Source of the DNA: Hordeum vulgare subsp. vulgare
Taxonomy: Eukaryota > Streptophyta > Magnoliopsida > Poales > Poaceae
Reading direction: 5' to 3'
Assembly: GCF_904849725.1 (NCBI RefSeq)
Contig: NC_058521.1
Coordinates: 557,090,176 to 557,154,175 of the forward strand
Length of the DNA stretch: 64,000 nt
The notes under the pieces are model-generated. The model was not told where the DNA came from, ran no database searches, and saw only the letters and a list, made by a program, of their open reading frames with translations. Shown piece by piece: positions 54,503 through 64,000 of the stretch. The position numbers and the translations under genes are program-made. Within the stretch, counting starts at the first letter, position 1. Each line of letters opens with the position of its first letter.

Positions 54503-55377
54503 TGTCGGGGGGATAACCCCGGGGTAGGCTCATCGAGCCTCTTCCTTCATTTCCTACCCAAAGGATATGACCAAGTACAGTTTCCCAAGGCCCAAGTCTT
54601 CTAGACGGCTAGGCTGCGCCTGCCGGCTGGAAGGCTAGGCGGCCAACTCTCTGGCCGGCGAGGCAACCCCTGCCAGCTAAAAGCTAGACGGCTACCTCTT
54701 CCTGACCGTCGTGGCCAAGCCAGCCGGCTAGGAACGAGGCGGCCGTGCCCAAGCCGGCTAGCCAAGCAGGCTAGCCGACTGGGGATCTCAAGTCACATCA
54801 GAGCATAGGTCATGACGAGACCTTATGATTAAAGGTGGCTACGCGGCAGCAAAGGTACTGGATCGGAGTGCCCGGCAGGTACGAGCGTCGGCGGCCACGC
54901 CGCTGACCTACCCCGGTTCTGATCCATCACCTAGCATAGTGTCGGACCGTCACACTCCCACTCCATTACTGCACTCTGCATGGGGAACAGTGGAGGCGGT
55001 CGTACTATCTGCCCATGACGAATCTCGCTGGATGGCGCTCGATGTACGGCGCGTGCTCGGCGTCAACCTTACGCGAGAGCTTCATTGGCCAGCCGGCGGG
55101 TCCCATTGCGAAACGAGACAATGCAGCCGGCGGGCCCCTCAAGCGACAAAACAAGACCCTCGTGGGCCCCTGGTTAGCCGGTGAGGCTGCCAGCCGGGTC
55201 CCACTCTTGTACCCTTTATCCAAATTGTAGGCTGGTGGGTTCGTCTATAAAACCCCCCGGTCACCCTCCATGCAGAGGGTTGGTCGAACAACACTTCACA
55301 CCCACCAACCACATAGAGAGAGGCAGAGACGAGCCGGCTGCTCCGCTCTTCCTCTTCCTCAACACAGCTCTAGGAGC
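54503..55377 (+). repeat. Tat 3' LTR, cut by Angela copy 2
   Basis: It starts TGTCGGGGGGATAACCCCGG and runs 875 bp to the Angela insertion. It is rich in GCCGGC- and AGCCGGCT-type motifs. TATAAAA at 55246-55252 (TCGTCTATAAAACCC) is a good promoter TATA box. The rest of the LTR must lie beyond the right edge of the window. Confidence 0.8.
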
Positions 55378-57197
55378 TGTTGGGGAACGTCGCATGGGAA
55401 ACAAAAATCTTCCTACGCGCACGAAGACCTATCATGGTGATGTCCATCTACGAGAGGGGATGAGTGATCTACGTACCCTTGTAGACCATACAGCAGAAGC
55501 GTTAGAGAACGCGGTAGATGTAGTGGAACGTCCTCACGTCCCACGATCCGCCCCGCGAACAATCCCGCGATCAGTCCCACGATCTACTACCGAACGGACG
55601 GCACCTCCGCGTTCAGCACACGTACAGCTCGACGATGATCTCGGCCTTCTTGATCCAGCAAGAGAGATGGAGAGGTAGAAGAGTTCTCCGGCAGCGTGAC
55701 GGCGCTCCGGAGGTTGGTGATGATCTCGTCTCAGCAGGGCTCCGCCCGAGCTCCGCAGAAACGCGATCTAGAGGAAAAACCGTGGAGGTATGTGGTCGGG
55801 CTGCCGTGGAAAAGTCGTCTCAAATCAGCCCTAAAACCTTCGTATATATAGGTGGGAGAGGGGGGGCTTGCCTTGGGGCTCAAGGAGCCCCAAGGGGGTC
55901 GGCCGAGCCAAGGGGGAAGGTCTCCCCCCCTCCCAAACCGAGTTGGACTTGGTTTGGTGGGTGGGAGTCCTTCCTTCCCTTCCCACCTCCCTCTTTTTTT
56001 TCTTTCTCTTTGATTTTTCTTCCAATGCGCATAGGGCCCCTTTTGGGCTGTCCCACCAACCCACTAAGGGCTGGTGCGCCACCCTCAAGGCCTATGGGCT
56101 TCCCCGGGGTGGGTTGCCCCCCCGGTGAACTCCCGGAACCCATTCGTCATTCCCGGTACATTCCCGGTAACTCCGAAAACCTTCCGGTAATCAAATGAGG
56201 TCATCCTATATATTAACCTTCGTTTACGGACCATTTCGGAAACCCTCGTGACGTCCATGATCTCATCTGGGACTCCGAACAACATTCGGTAACCAACCAT
56301 ATAACTCAAATACGCATAAAACAACGTTGAACCTTAAGTGTGCAGACCCTGCGGGTTCGAGAACTATGTAGACATGACCCGAGAGACTTCCCGGTCAATA
56401 TCCAATAGCGGGACCTAGATGCCCATATTGAATCCTACATATTCTACGAAGATCTTATCGTTTGAACCTCAGTGCCAAGGATTCATATAATCCCGTATGT
56501 CATTCCTTTTGTCCTTCGGTATGTTACTTGCCTGAGATTCGATCGTCAGTATCCGCATACCTATTTCAATCTCGTTTACCGGCAAGTCTCTTTACTCGTT
56601 CCGTAATACAAGATCCCGCAACTTACACTAAGTCACATTGCTTGCAAGGCTTGTGTGTGATGTTGCATTACCGAGTGGGCCCGAGATACCTCTCCGTCAC
56701 ACGGAGTGACAAATCCCAGTCTTGATCCATACTAACTCAACTAACACCTTCGGAGATACCTGTAGAGCATCTTTATAGTCACCCAATTACGTTGCGACGT
56801 TTGATACACACAAAGTATTCCTACGGTGTCAGTGAGTTATATGATCTCATGGTCATAGGAACAAATACTTGACACGCAGAAAACAGTAGCAACAAAATGA
56901 CACGATCAACATGCTACGTCTATTAGTTTAGGTCTAGTCCATGACGTGATTCTCCTAATGACGTAATCCAGTTATCAAGCAACAACACCTTGTTCATAAT
57001 CAGAAGACACTGACTATCTTTGATCAACTGGCTAGCCAACTAGAGGCTTGCTAGGGACAGTGTTTTGTCTATGTATCCACACATGTAAATGAGTCTTCAT
57101 TCAATACAATTATAGCATGGATAATAAACGATTATCTTGATACAGGAATTATAATAATAACTATATTTATTATTGCTTCTAGGGCATAATTCCAACA
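55378..57197 (-). repeat. 3' LTR of Angela copy 2 (reverse)
   Basis: 1,820 bp on the minus strand, tips TGTTGGAATT and TTCCCCAACA. It is the reverse complement of the copy 1 LTRs with many scattered changes. On the plus strand the TATA region reads CGTATATATAGG near 55845. Confidence 0.95.
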
Positions 57198-57249
57198 GTC
57201 TCCCACTTGCACTAGAGTCAATAATCTAGCCCTCACATCATTATGCGAA

Positions 57250-59114
57250 TTACATTGTAATAAATCTAACACCCATACAGTTCTGGTGTTGATCATGCTT
57301 TGGCCGTGGAAGAGGTTTAGTCAGCGGGTCTGCTACATTCAGATCCGTGTGCACTCTGCATATATTTACGTCCTCCCCTTCGATGTAGTCACGGATGAGG
57401 TTGAAGCGTCGTTTGATGTGTCTGGACTTCTTGTGAAACCGTGGTTCCTTTGCTAAGGCAATGGCACCTGTGTTGTCACATAACAAGGTTATTGGATTCA
57501 GTGCGCTTGGCACCACTCCAAGATCCGTCATGAACTACTTCATCCAGACACCCTCCTTAGCCGCCTCCGAGGCGGCCATGTACTCCGCTTCACATGTAGA
57601 ATCTGCTACGACGCTTTGCTTGGAACTGCACCAGCTTACCGCACCCCCATTAAGAATAAATACGTATCTGGTTTGCGACTTAGAGTCGTCCGGATCTGTG
57701 TCAAAGCTTGCATCGACGTAACCTTTTACGGCGAGCTCTTCGTCACCTCCATACACGAGAAACATCTCCTTAGTCCTTTTCAGGTACTTCAGGATATTCT
57801 TGACCGCTGTCCAGTGATCCACTCCTGGATTACTCTGGAACCTACCTGCCATACTTATGGCCAGGCTAACGTCCGGTCTAGTGCACAGCATTGCATACAT
57901 GATAGAGCCTATGGCTGAAGCATAGGGGACGGAGCGCATATGCTCTCTATCCTCATCAGTTGCTGGGCACTGAGTCTTACTCAATCTCGTACCTTGTAAA
58001 ACTGGCAAGAACCCCTTCTTTGACTGTTCCATTTTGAACCTCTTCAAAACTTTATCAAGGTATGTGCTTTGTGAAAGTCCTATCAGGCGTTTTGATCTAT
58101 CCCTATAGATCTTAATGACTAGAATGTAAGCAGCTTCTCCTAGGTCCTTCATAGAGAAACTTTTATTCAAGTAATCCTTTATGCTCTCCAAAAACTCTAC
58201 GTTGTTTCCAATCAGCAATATGTCATCCACATATAATATTAGAAACGCCACAGAGCTCCCACTCACTTTCTTGTAAATACAAGATTCTCCAACCACTTGT
58301 ATAAAACCCAAATGCTTTGATCACCTCATCGAAGCGTTTGTTCCAACTCCGAGATGCTTGCACCAGTCCATAAATGGATCGCTGGAGCTTGCACACCTTG
58401 TTAGCATTCTTAGGATCGACAAAACCTTCGGGTTGCATCATATACAATTCTTCGTTAAGGAAACCGTTAATGAGCGCCGTTTTGACATCCATCTGCCAGA
58501 TTTCATAATCGAAAAATGCAACTATTGCTAACATGATTCTGACGGACTTAAGCATCGCTACGAGTGAGAATGTCTCATCGTAGTCAACTCCTTGAACTTG
58601 TGAAAAACCCTTTGCCACAAGTCGAGCTTTATAAACGGTCACATTGCCGTCAGCGTCCGTCTTCCTCTTAAAGATCCATTTGTTCTGAATAGCCTTGCGG
58701 CCCTCAGGCAGTACCTCCAAAGTCCACACTTTGTTCTCATACATGGATCCTATCTCGGACTTCATGGCTTCTAGCCATTTGTTGGAATCTAGGCCACCAT
58801 TGCTTCTTCATAATTTGCAGGTTCATTGTTGTCCAACAACATGATTGATAAGACGGGATTACTGTACCACTCTGGAGCAGCACGTGGTCTCGTCGACCTG
58901 CGTGGTTCGACAGAAACTTGAACCGGAGTTTCATGATCATCATCATTAACTTCCTCCTCAACCGGCGTCGCAACGACAAAGGTTTCCCTTGCCCTGCGCC
59001 ACCATCCAGAGGGATGAGAGGTTCGACAACCTCGTCAAGTTCTATCTTCCTCCCACTCAATTCTCTCGAGAGAAACTCCTTCTCGAGAAAAGCTCTGTTT
59101 TTAGCAACAAACAC
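57250..59114 (-). pseudogene. Angela copy 2 reverse transcriptase and RNase H, degraded
   Basis: Minus-strand fragments: 59114-58737 (before RT, frameshifted near 58980), 58765-58223 (MKSEIGSMYENKVWTLEVLP, WQMDVKTALINGF), 58311-57535 (LYVDDILLIGN, MKDLGEAAYILVI, KGYVDASFDTDPDD, CEAEYMAASEA) and 57531-57250 (LLCDNTGAIALAK, VADPLTKPL). An extra T near 58303 shifts the frame and a TAG at 57535-57537 splits RNase H. The RNase H aspartate lost in copy 1 is present here. Confidence 0.9.
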
Positions 59115-61229
59115 TTTGCCCTCGGATTTGAGATAGAAGGTGTACCCAACTGTCTCTTTTGGTTAACCTATGAAGACGCACTTTTCCGCTTTGGGTTCCA
59201 GCTTTTCAGGCTGAAGCTTTTTGACATAAGCATCCCATCCCCAAACTTTAAGAAACGACAACTTTGGCCTTTTGCCACACCACAGTTCGTATGGTGTCGT
59301 CTCAACGGATTTTGATGGTGCCCTATTTAAAGTGAATGCAGTTGTTTCTAATGCATAACCCCAAAACGATAACGGCAAATCGGTAAGAGACATCATAGAT
59401 CGCACCATCTCTAATAAAGTACGATTACGACGTTCGAACACACCATTACGCTGTGGTGTTCCAGGCGGTGTCAACTATGAAACAATTCCACATTGTCTTA
59501 AGTGAGCACCAAACTCGAAACTCAGATATTCACCCCCACGATCAGACCGTAGGAACTTGATCTTCTTGTTATGATGATTTTCAACTTCACTCTAAAATTG
59601 CTTGAACTTTTCAAATGTTTCAGACTTGTGCTTCATCAAGTAGACATAACCATATCTACTCAAATCATCAGTGAAGGTGAGAAAATAACGATATCCGCCA
59701 CGTGCCTCCACGCTCATCGGACCACACACATCGGTATGTATGATTTCCAACAAGTCACTTGCACGCTCCATTGTTCCGGAGAACGGAGTCTTAGTCAGCT
59801 TGCCCATGAGGCATGGTTCGCACGTGTCAAGTGAATCAAAGTCAAGTGACTCCAAAAGTCCATCAGCATGGAGTTTCTTCATGTGCTTTACACCAATATG
59901 ACCTAAGCAGCAGTACCACAAAAATATGGCGCTATCATTGTTAACTCTAACCCTTTTGGTCTCAATGTTATGTATGCGTGTATCGCTTTCAAGATTCAAT
60001 AAGAACAATCCTCTCACATTGGGTGCATGACCATAAAAGATGTTACTCATAGAAATAGAACAACCATTATTCTCTGACTTAAAAGAGTAACCGTCTCGCA
60101 ATAAACAAGATCCAGATATAATGTTCATGCTCAACGCAGGCACTAAATAACAATGATTTAAGTTCATAACTAATCCTGATGGTAACTGAAGTGAAACTGT
60201 GCCGACGGTGATTGCATCAACCTTGGAACCATTTCCTACGCGCATCGTCACTTCATCTTTCGCCAGCCTTCGTCTATTCCGCAGTTCCTGTTTCGAGTTG
60301 CAAATATGAGCAACAGAACCGGTATCAAATACCGAGGCACTACTACGAGAGCCGGTCAAGTACACATCAATAACATGTATATCAAATATACCTGATTTTT
60401 CTTTGGCCGCCTTCTTATCTTCCAGATACTTGGGGCAATTGCGCTTCCAGTGACCCATACCCTTGCAATAGTAACCCTCCGTTTCAGGCTTAGGTCCAGC
60501 TTTGGGTTTCTTCGTCGTATTGGCAACAGGCTTGCCGCTCTTCTTTGAATTACCCTTCTTGCCTTCGCCGTTTCTCTTGAAACTAGTGGTCTTATTCACC
60601 ATCAACACTTGATGCTCTTTACGGAGTTCAGACTCTGTGACTTTCGGCATCGCAAACAACTCGTCGGGAGACTTGTTCATCCCTTGCATGTTGTAGTTCA
60701 ACACAAAACCTTTATAGCTTGGCGGCAGTGATTGAAGGATTCTGTCAGTGATAGCCTCTTGCGGGAGTTAAATCCCCAGCTCAGCTAGACGGTTTGAGTA
60801 CCCAGACATTTTGAGCACATGTTCACTGACACACGAGTTTTCCTCCATCTTGCAAGCATAGAATTTATCGGAGGTCTCATACCTCTCGATCCGGGCGTTC
60901 TTCTGAAAGATAAACTTCAACTCCTGGAATATCTCAAATGCTCCATGACGCTCAAAGCGACGTTGAAGTCCCGGTTCTAAGCCATACAAGACTGCACTTT
61001 GAACTACTGAGTAGTCCTCCTTACGTGCTAACCAAGCGTTCTTAACATCCTGATCTGCCGTAGCGGGTGGTTCATTTCCTAGCGCAGCATTAAGGACATA
61101 ATCCTTCTTCCCAGCTTGTAAGATTAGCTTAAGATTACGAGCCCAGTCTACAAAGTTGCTTCCATCATCTTTCAACTTAGCTTTCTCTAGGAACGTATTA
61201 AAATTAAGGGTGACTGTCGCGTGAGCCAT
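59115..61229 (-). pseudogene. Angela copy 2 gag, protease and integrase, degraded
   Basis: It starts MAHATVTLNF at 61229. Stops: TAA at 60768-60770, TAG at 59592-59594, a TAG just before 59474, and TAA at 59163-59165. Between them the frames keep the gag domain, protease (VFDTGSVAHICN) and integrase (IHTDVCGPM, GTPQRNGVFERRN). The gag zinc knuckle reads GYYCKGMGHWKRNC: the first Cys is Gly (codon 60476-60474), while copy 1 has CFYC, so the knuckle is broken. Confidence 0.91.
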
Positions 61230-62485
61230 GATCTACAACACAAATATATTCAAAGCGGACTTAGACTATGTTCAAGATAATTAGAGTTTAACTTAATCAA
61301 ATTATTCGCTAAACTCCCACTCAAAAAGTACATATCTCTAGTCATTTGAGTGGTTCATGATCCACTTACACTAGCTCAAGTACGATCATCACGTGAGTTG
61401 AGTATAGTTTCAGTGGTAAGCATCCCTATGCTAATCATATCATCTATATGATTCATGATCGACCTTTCGGTCTCATGTGTTCCGAGGCCATGTCTGCACA
61501 TGCTAGGCTCGTCAAGCTTAACCCGAGTGTTCCGCGTGCGCAACTGTTTTGCACCCGTTGTATGTGAATGTTGAGTCTATCACACCCGATCATCACGTGG
61601 TGTCTTGAAATGACGAACTGTAGCAACGGTGCACAGTCGGGGAGAACACAATTTCGTCTTGAAATTTTAGTGAGAGATCACCTCATAATGCTACCGTCGT
61701 TCTAAGCAAAATAAGGTGCATAAAAGGATTAACATCACATGCAATTCATAAGTGACATGATATGGCCATCATCACGTGCTTCTTGATCTCCATCACCAAA
61801 GCACCGGCACGATCTTCTTGTCACCGGCGCCACACCATGATCTCCATCAACGTGTCGCCATCGGGGTTGTCGTGCTACTCATGCTATTACTACTAAAGCT
61901 ACATCCTAGCAAAATAGTAAACGCATCTGCAAGCACAAACGTTAGTATAAAGACAACCCTATGGCTCCTGCCGGTTGCCGTACCATCGACGTGCAAGTCG
62001 ATATTATCTATTACAACATGATCATCTCATACATCCAATATATCACATCACATCGTTGGCCATATCACATCACAAGCATACCCTGCAAAAACAAGTTAGA
62101 CGTCCTCTAATTTTGTTGTTGCATATTTTACGTGGTGACCATGGGTATCTAGTAGGATCGCATCTTACTTACGCAAACACCACAACATAGATATATGAGT
62201 TGCTATTTAACCTCATCCAAGGACCTCCTCGGTCAAATCCGATTCAACTAAAGTTGGAGAAACCGACACTTGCCAGTCATCTTTGAGCAACGGGGTTACT
62301 CGTAGCGATGAAACCAGTCTCTCGTAAGTGTACGAGTAATGTCGGTCCAAGCCGCTTCAATCCAACAATACCGCGGAATCAAGAAAAGACTAAGGAGGGA
62401 AGCAAAACGCACATCACCGCCCACAAAAACTGTTGTGTTCTACTCGATAAGAACATCTACGCATGAACCTAGCTCATGATGCCAC
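61230..62485 (-). other. Angela copy 2 leader and primer binding site
   Basis: Reverse complement of the copy 1 leader. The primer site reads GCTCATGATGCCA on the plus strand, ending at 62484 next to the 5' LTR. No gene is seen. Confidence 0.8.
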
Positions 62486-64000
62486 TGTTGGGGAACGTCG
62501 CATGGGAAACAAAAAATTTCCTACGCGCACGAAGACCTATCATGGTGATGTCCATCTACGAGAGGGGATGAGTGAGCTACGTACCCTTGTAGACCGTACA
62601 GCAGAAGCGTTAGAGAACACGGTTGATGTAGTGGAACGTCCTCACGTCCCTCGATCCGCCCCGCGAACAATCCCGCGATCAGTCCCACGATTTAGTACCG
62701 AACGGACGGCACCTCCGCGTTCAGCACACGTACAGCTCGACGATGATCTCGGCCTTCTTGATCTAGCAAGAGAGACGGAGAGGTAGAAGAGTTCTCCGGC
62801 AGCGTGACGGCGCTCCGGAGGTTGGTGATGATCTCGTCTCAGCAGGGCTCCGCCCGAGCTCCGCAGAAACGCGATCTAGAGGAAAACCCGTGGAGGTATG
62901 TGGTCGGGCTGCCGTGGAAAAGTCGTCTCAAATCAGCCCTAAAACCTCCGTATATATAGGTGGGAGAGGGGTGGCCTTGCCTTGGGGCTCAAGGGGGTCG
63001 GCCGAGCCAAGGGGGAAGGTCTCCCCCCCCAAACCGAGTTGGACTTGGTTTGGTGGGTGGGAGTCCTTCCTTCCCTTCCCACCTCCCTCTTTTTTTTCTT
63101 TCTCTTTAATTTTTCTTCCAATGTGCATAGGGCCCCTTTTGGGCTGTCCCACCAGCCCACTAAGGGCTGGTGCACCACCCTCAAGTCCTATGGGCTTCCC
63201 CGGGGTGGGTTGCCCCCCCCCCCCCCGGTGAACTCCCGAAACCATTCGTCATTCCCGGTACATTCCCGGTAACTCCGAAAACCTTCTGGTAATCAAATGA
63301 GGTCATCCTATATATCAATCTTCGTTTCCGGACCATTCCGAAAACCCTCATGACGTCCTTGATCTCATCCGGGACTCCGAACAACATTCGGTAACCAACC
63401 ATATAACTCAAATACGCATAAAACAACGTCGAACCTTAAGTGTGCAGACCCTGTGGGTTCGAGAACTATGTAGACATGACCCGAGAGACTTCCCGGTCAA
63501 TATCCAATAGCGGGACCTGGATGCCCATATTGGATCCTACATATTCTACGAAGATCTTATCGTTTGAACCTCAGTGCCAAGGATTCATATAATCCCGTAT
63601 GTCATTCCTTTTGTCCTTCGGTATGTTACTTGCCCGAGATTCGATCGTCAGTATCCACATACCTATTTCAATCTCGTTTACCGGCAAGTCTCTTTACTCG
63701 TTCCGTAATACAAGATCCCGCAACTTACACTAAGTCACATTGCTTGCAAGGCTTGTGTGTGGTGTTGCATTACCGAGTGGGCCCCGAGATACCTCTCCGT
63801 CACACGGAGTGACAAATCCCAGTCTTGATCCATACTAACTCAACTAACACCTTCGGAGATACCTGTAGAGCATCTTTATAGTCACCCAGTTACGTTGCGA
63901 CGTTTGATACACACAAAGTATTCCTACGGTGTCAGTGAGTTATATGATCTCATGGTCATAGGAACAAATACTTGACACGCAGAAAAAAGTAGCAACAAAA
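62486..64000 (-). repeat. 5' LTR of Angela copy 2, partial (reverse)
   Basis: It starts TGTTGGGGAACGTCGCATGG on the plus strand, as at 55378, and is followed for 1,515 bp to the window end. Differences from the other LTR include a missing stretch near 62985 and a longer C-run near 63211-63226. Confidence 0.94.

Larger units (their letters stand above)
26095..55377 (+). mobile_element. Tat-lineage Ty3/gypsy element, 5'-truncated by window and heavily nested
   Basis: Sense-strand fragments of protease, RT, RNase H and integrase (26095-30013 and 38974-39486), then an antisense multi-exon gene, then a 3' LTR starting TGTCGGGGGGATAACC at 54503. The YVDDIV box, the second RNase H-like domain after RT, and an antisense gene between pol and the 3' LTR fit the Tat/Retand branch. 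Insertions: Angela copia (30014-38968), gag-only Athila-type element (41898-50121), solo LTR (50194-51716) and a second Angela copy cutting the 3' LTR at 55378. The 5' LTR and most of gag are left of the window. All genes carry stops or frameshifts. Confidence 0.85.
55378..64000 (-). mobile_element. Angela/BARE/WIS-type copia retrotransposon, copy 2, reverse, runs off the window
   Basis: In minus orientation: 3' LTR at 55378-57197, internal region 57198-62485, 5' LTR from 62486 to beyond 64000. The left flank GGAGC (55373-55377) would be the duplication; its partner is outside the window. Gag-pol has at least five stops and two or three frameshifts, many more than copy 1, so it looks older. 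With copy 1 it forms a long inverted repeat separated by about 16.4 kb. Confidence 0.94.

Noticed and set aside
1..64000. Ordinary host genes, tRNA or rRNA genes
   Set aside because: Every substantial coding signal belongs to a transposable element; I found no cloverleaf, rRNA segment or non-TE protein family.

Overview
The window is intergenic DNA from a large grass genome, almost certainly the Triticeae (wheat, barley or Aegilops group). The signs are two BARE/WIS/Angela-type copia elements with the TGTTGGAATT...CCCCAACA LTR, Athila-type gypsy LTRs with TGATACGTC ends, a CACTA element with TTTAGTCCCGG subterminal hairpins, and deep nesting. I see no ordinary host gene, tRNA or rRNA. Family names come from recognised motifs, not from a database search.

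Layout. 1-2550: an AT-rich satellite block, made of a 339-bp unit followed by about 13 copies of a 164-bp unit in a five-unit higher-order pattern. 2546-2766, minus strand: a U6-like Pol III promoter (USE and TATA box 25 nt apart) facing about 150 nt that end in T7. 2796-22922: a CACTA transposon with no detectable TNP2. It holds a 133-codon ORF of unknown function, split by an insertion, and a spliced gene coding for a PF03004-type protein and a Ulp1-like protease region. A complete chromovirus-type gypsy element (4120-18125, twin 3,999-bp LTRs, TSD GTCAC) is inserted in the CACTA ORF. 22923-26094: the 3' end of an Athila-type element, into which the CACTA appears to have inserted.

26095-55377: the right part of a Tat-lineage gypsy element. 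It has sense-strand protease, RT, RNase H and integrase, and a five-exon antisense gene (53948 to 40334) whose splice phases all fit. It is split by a complete Angela copia (30014-38968, TSD TCTAC) inside the integrase, an Athila-type gag-protease-only element (41898-50121, TSD ATGAG) in an intron of the antisense gene, and a reverse-oriented solo LTR (50194-51716, TSD GTCCA) in one of its exons. Its 3' LTR (54503-55377) is cut by a second Angela copy on the minus strand (55378 to beyond the window end).

Order of events from nesting: the Tat element is oldest on the right. The Athila-type element ending at 26094 entered it, the CACTA entered that, and the chromovirus entered the CACTA. The Angela copies, the gag-only element and the solo-LTR parent entered the Tat element independently. 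Angela 30014-38968 looks youngest, with about 15 LTR differences counted by eye over 1,826 bp. Nearly every coding region carries stops or frameshifts, many being CAG to TAG, CGA to TGA or TGG to TGA, as expected for methylated silent DNA. The features most worth a second look are the Pol III-like unit beside the satellite, the higher-order satellite, the split CACTA ORF, the CACTA protease region, the spliced antisense gene, and the PBS-like sequence inside the LTRs of the gag-only element.
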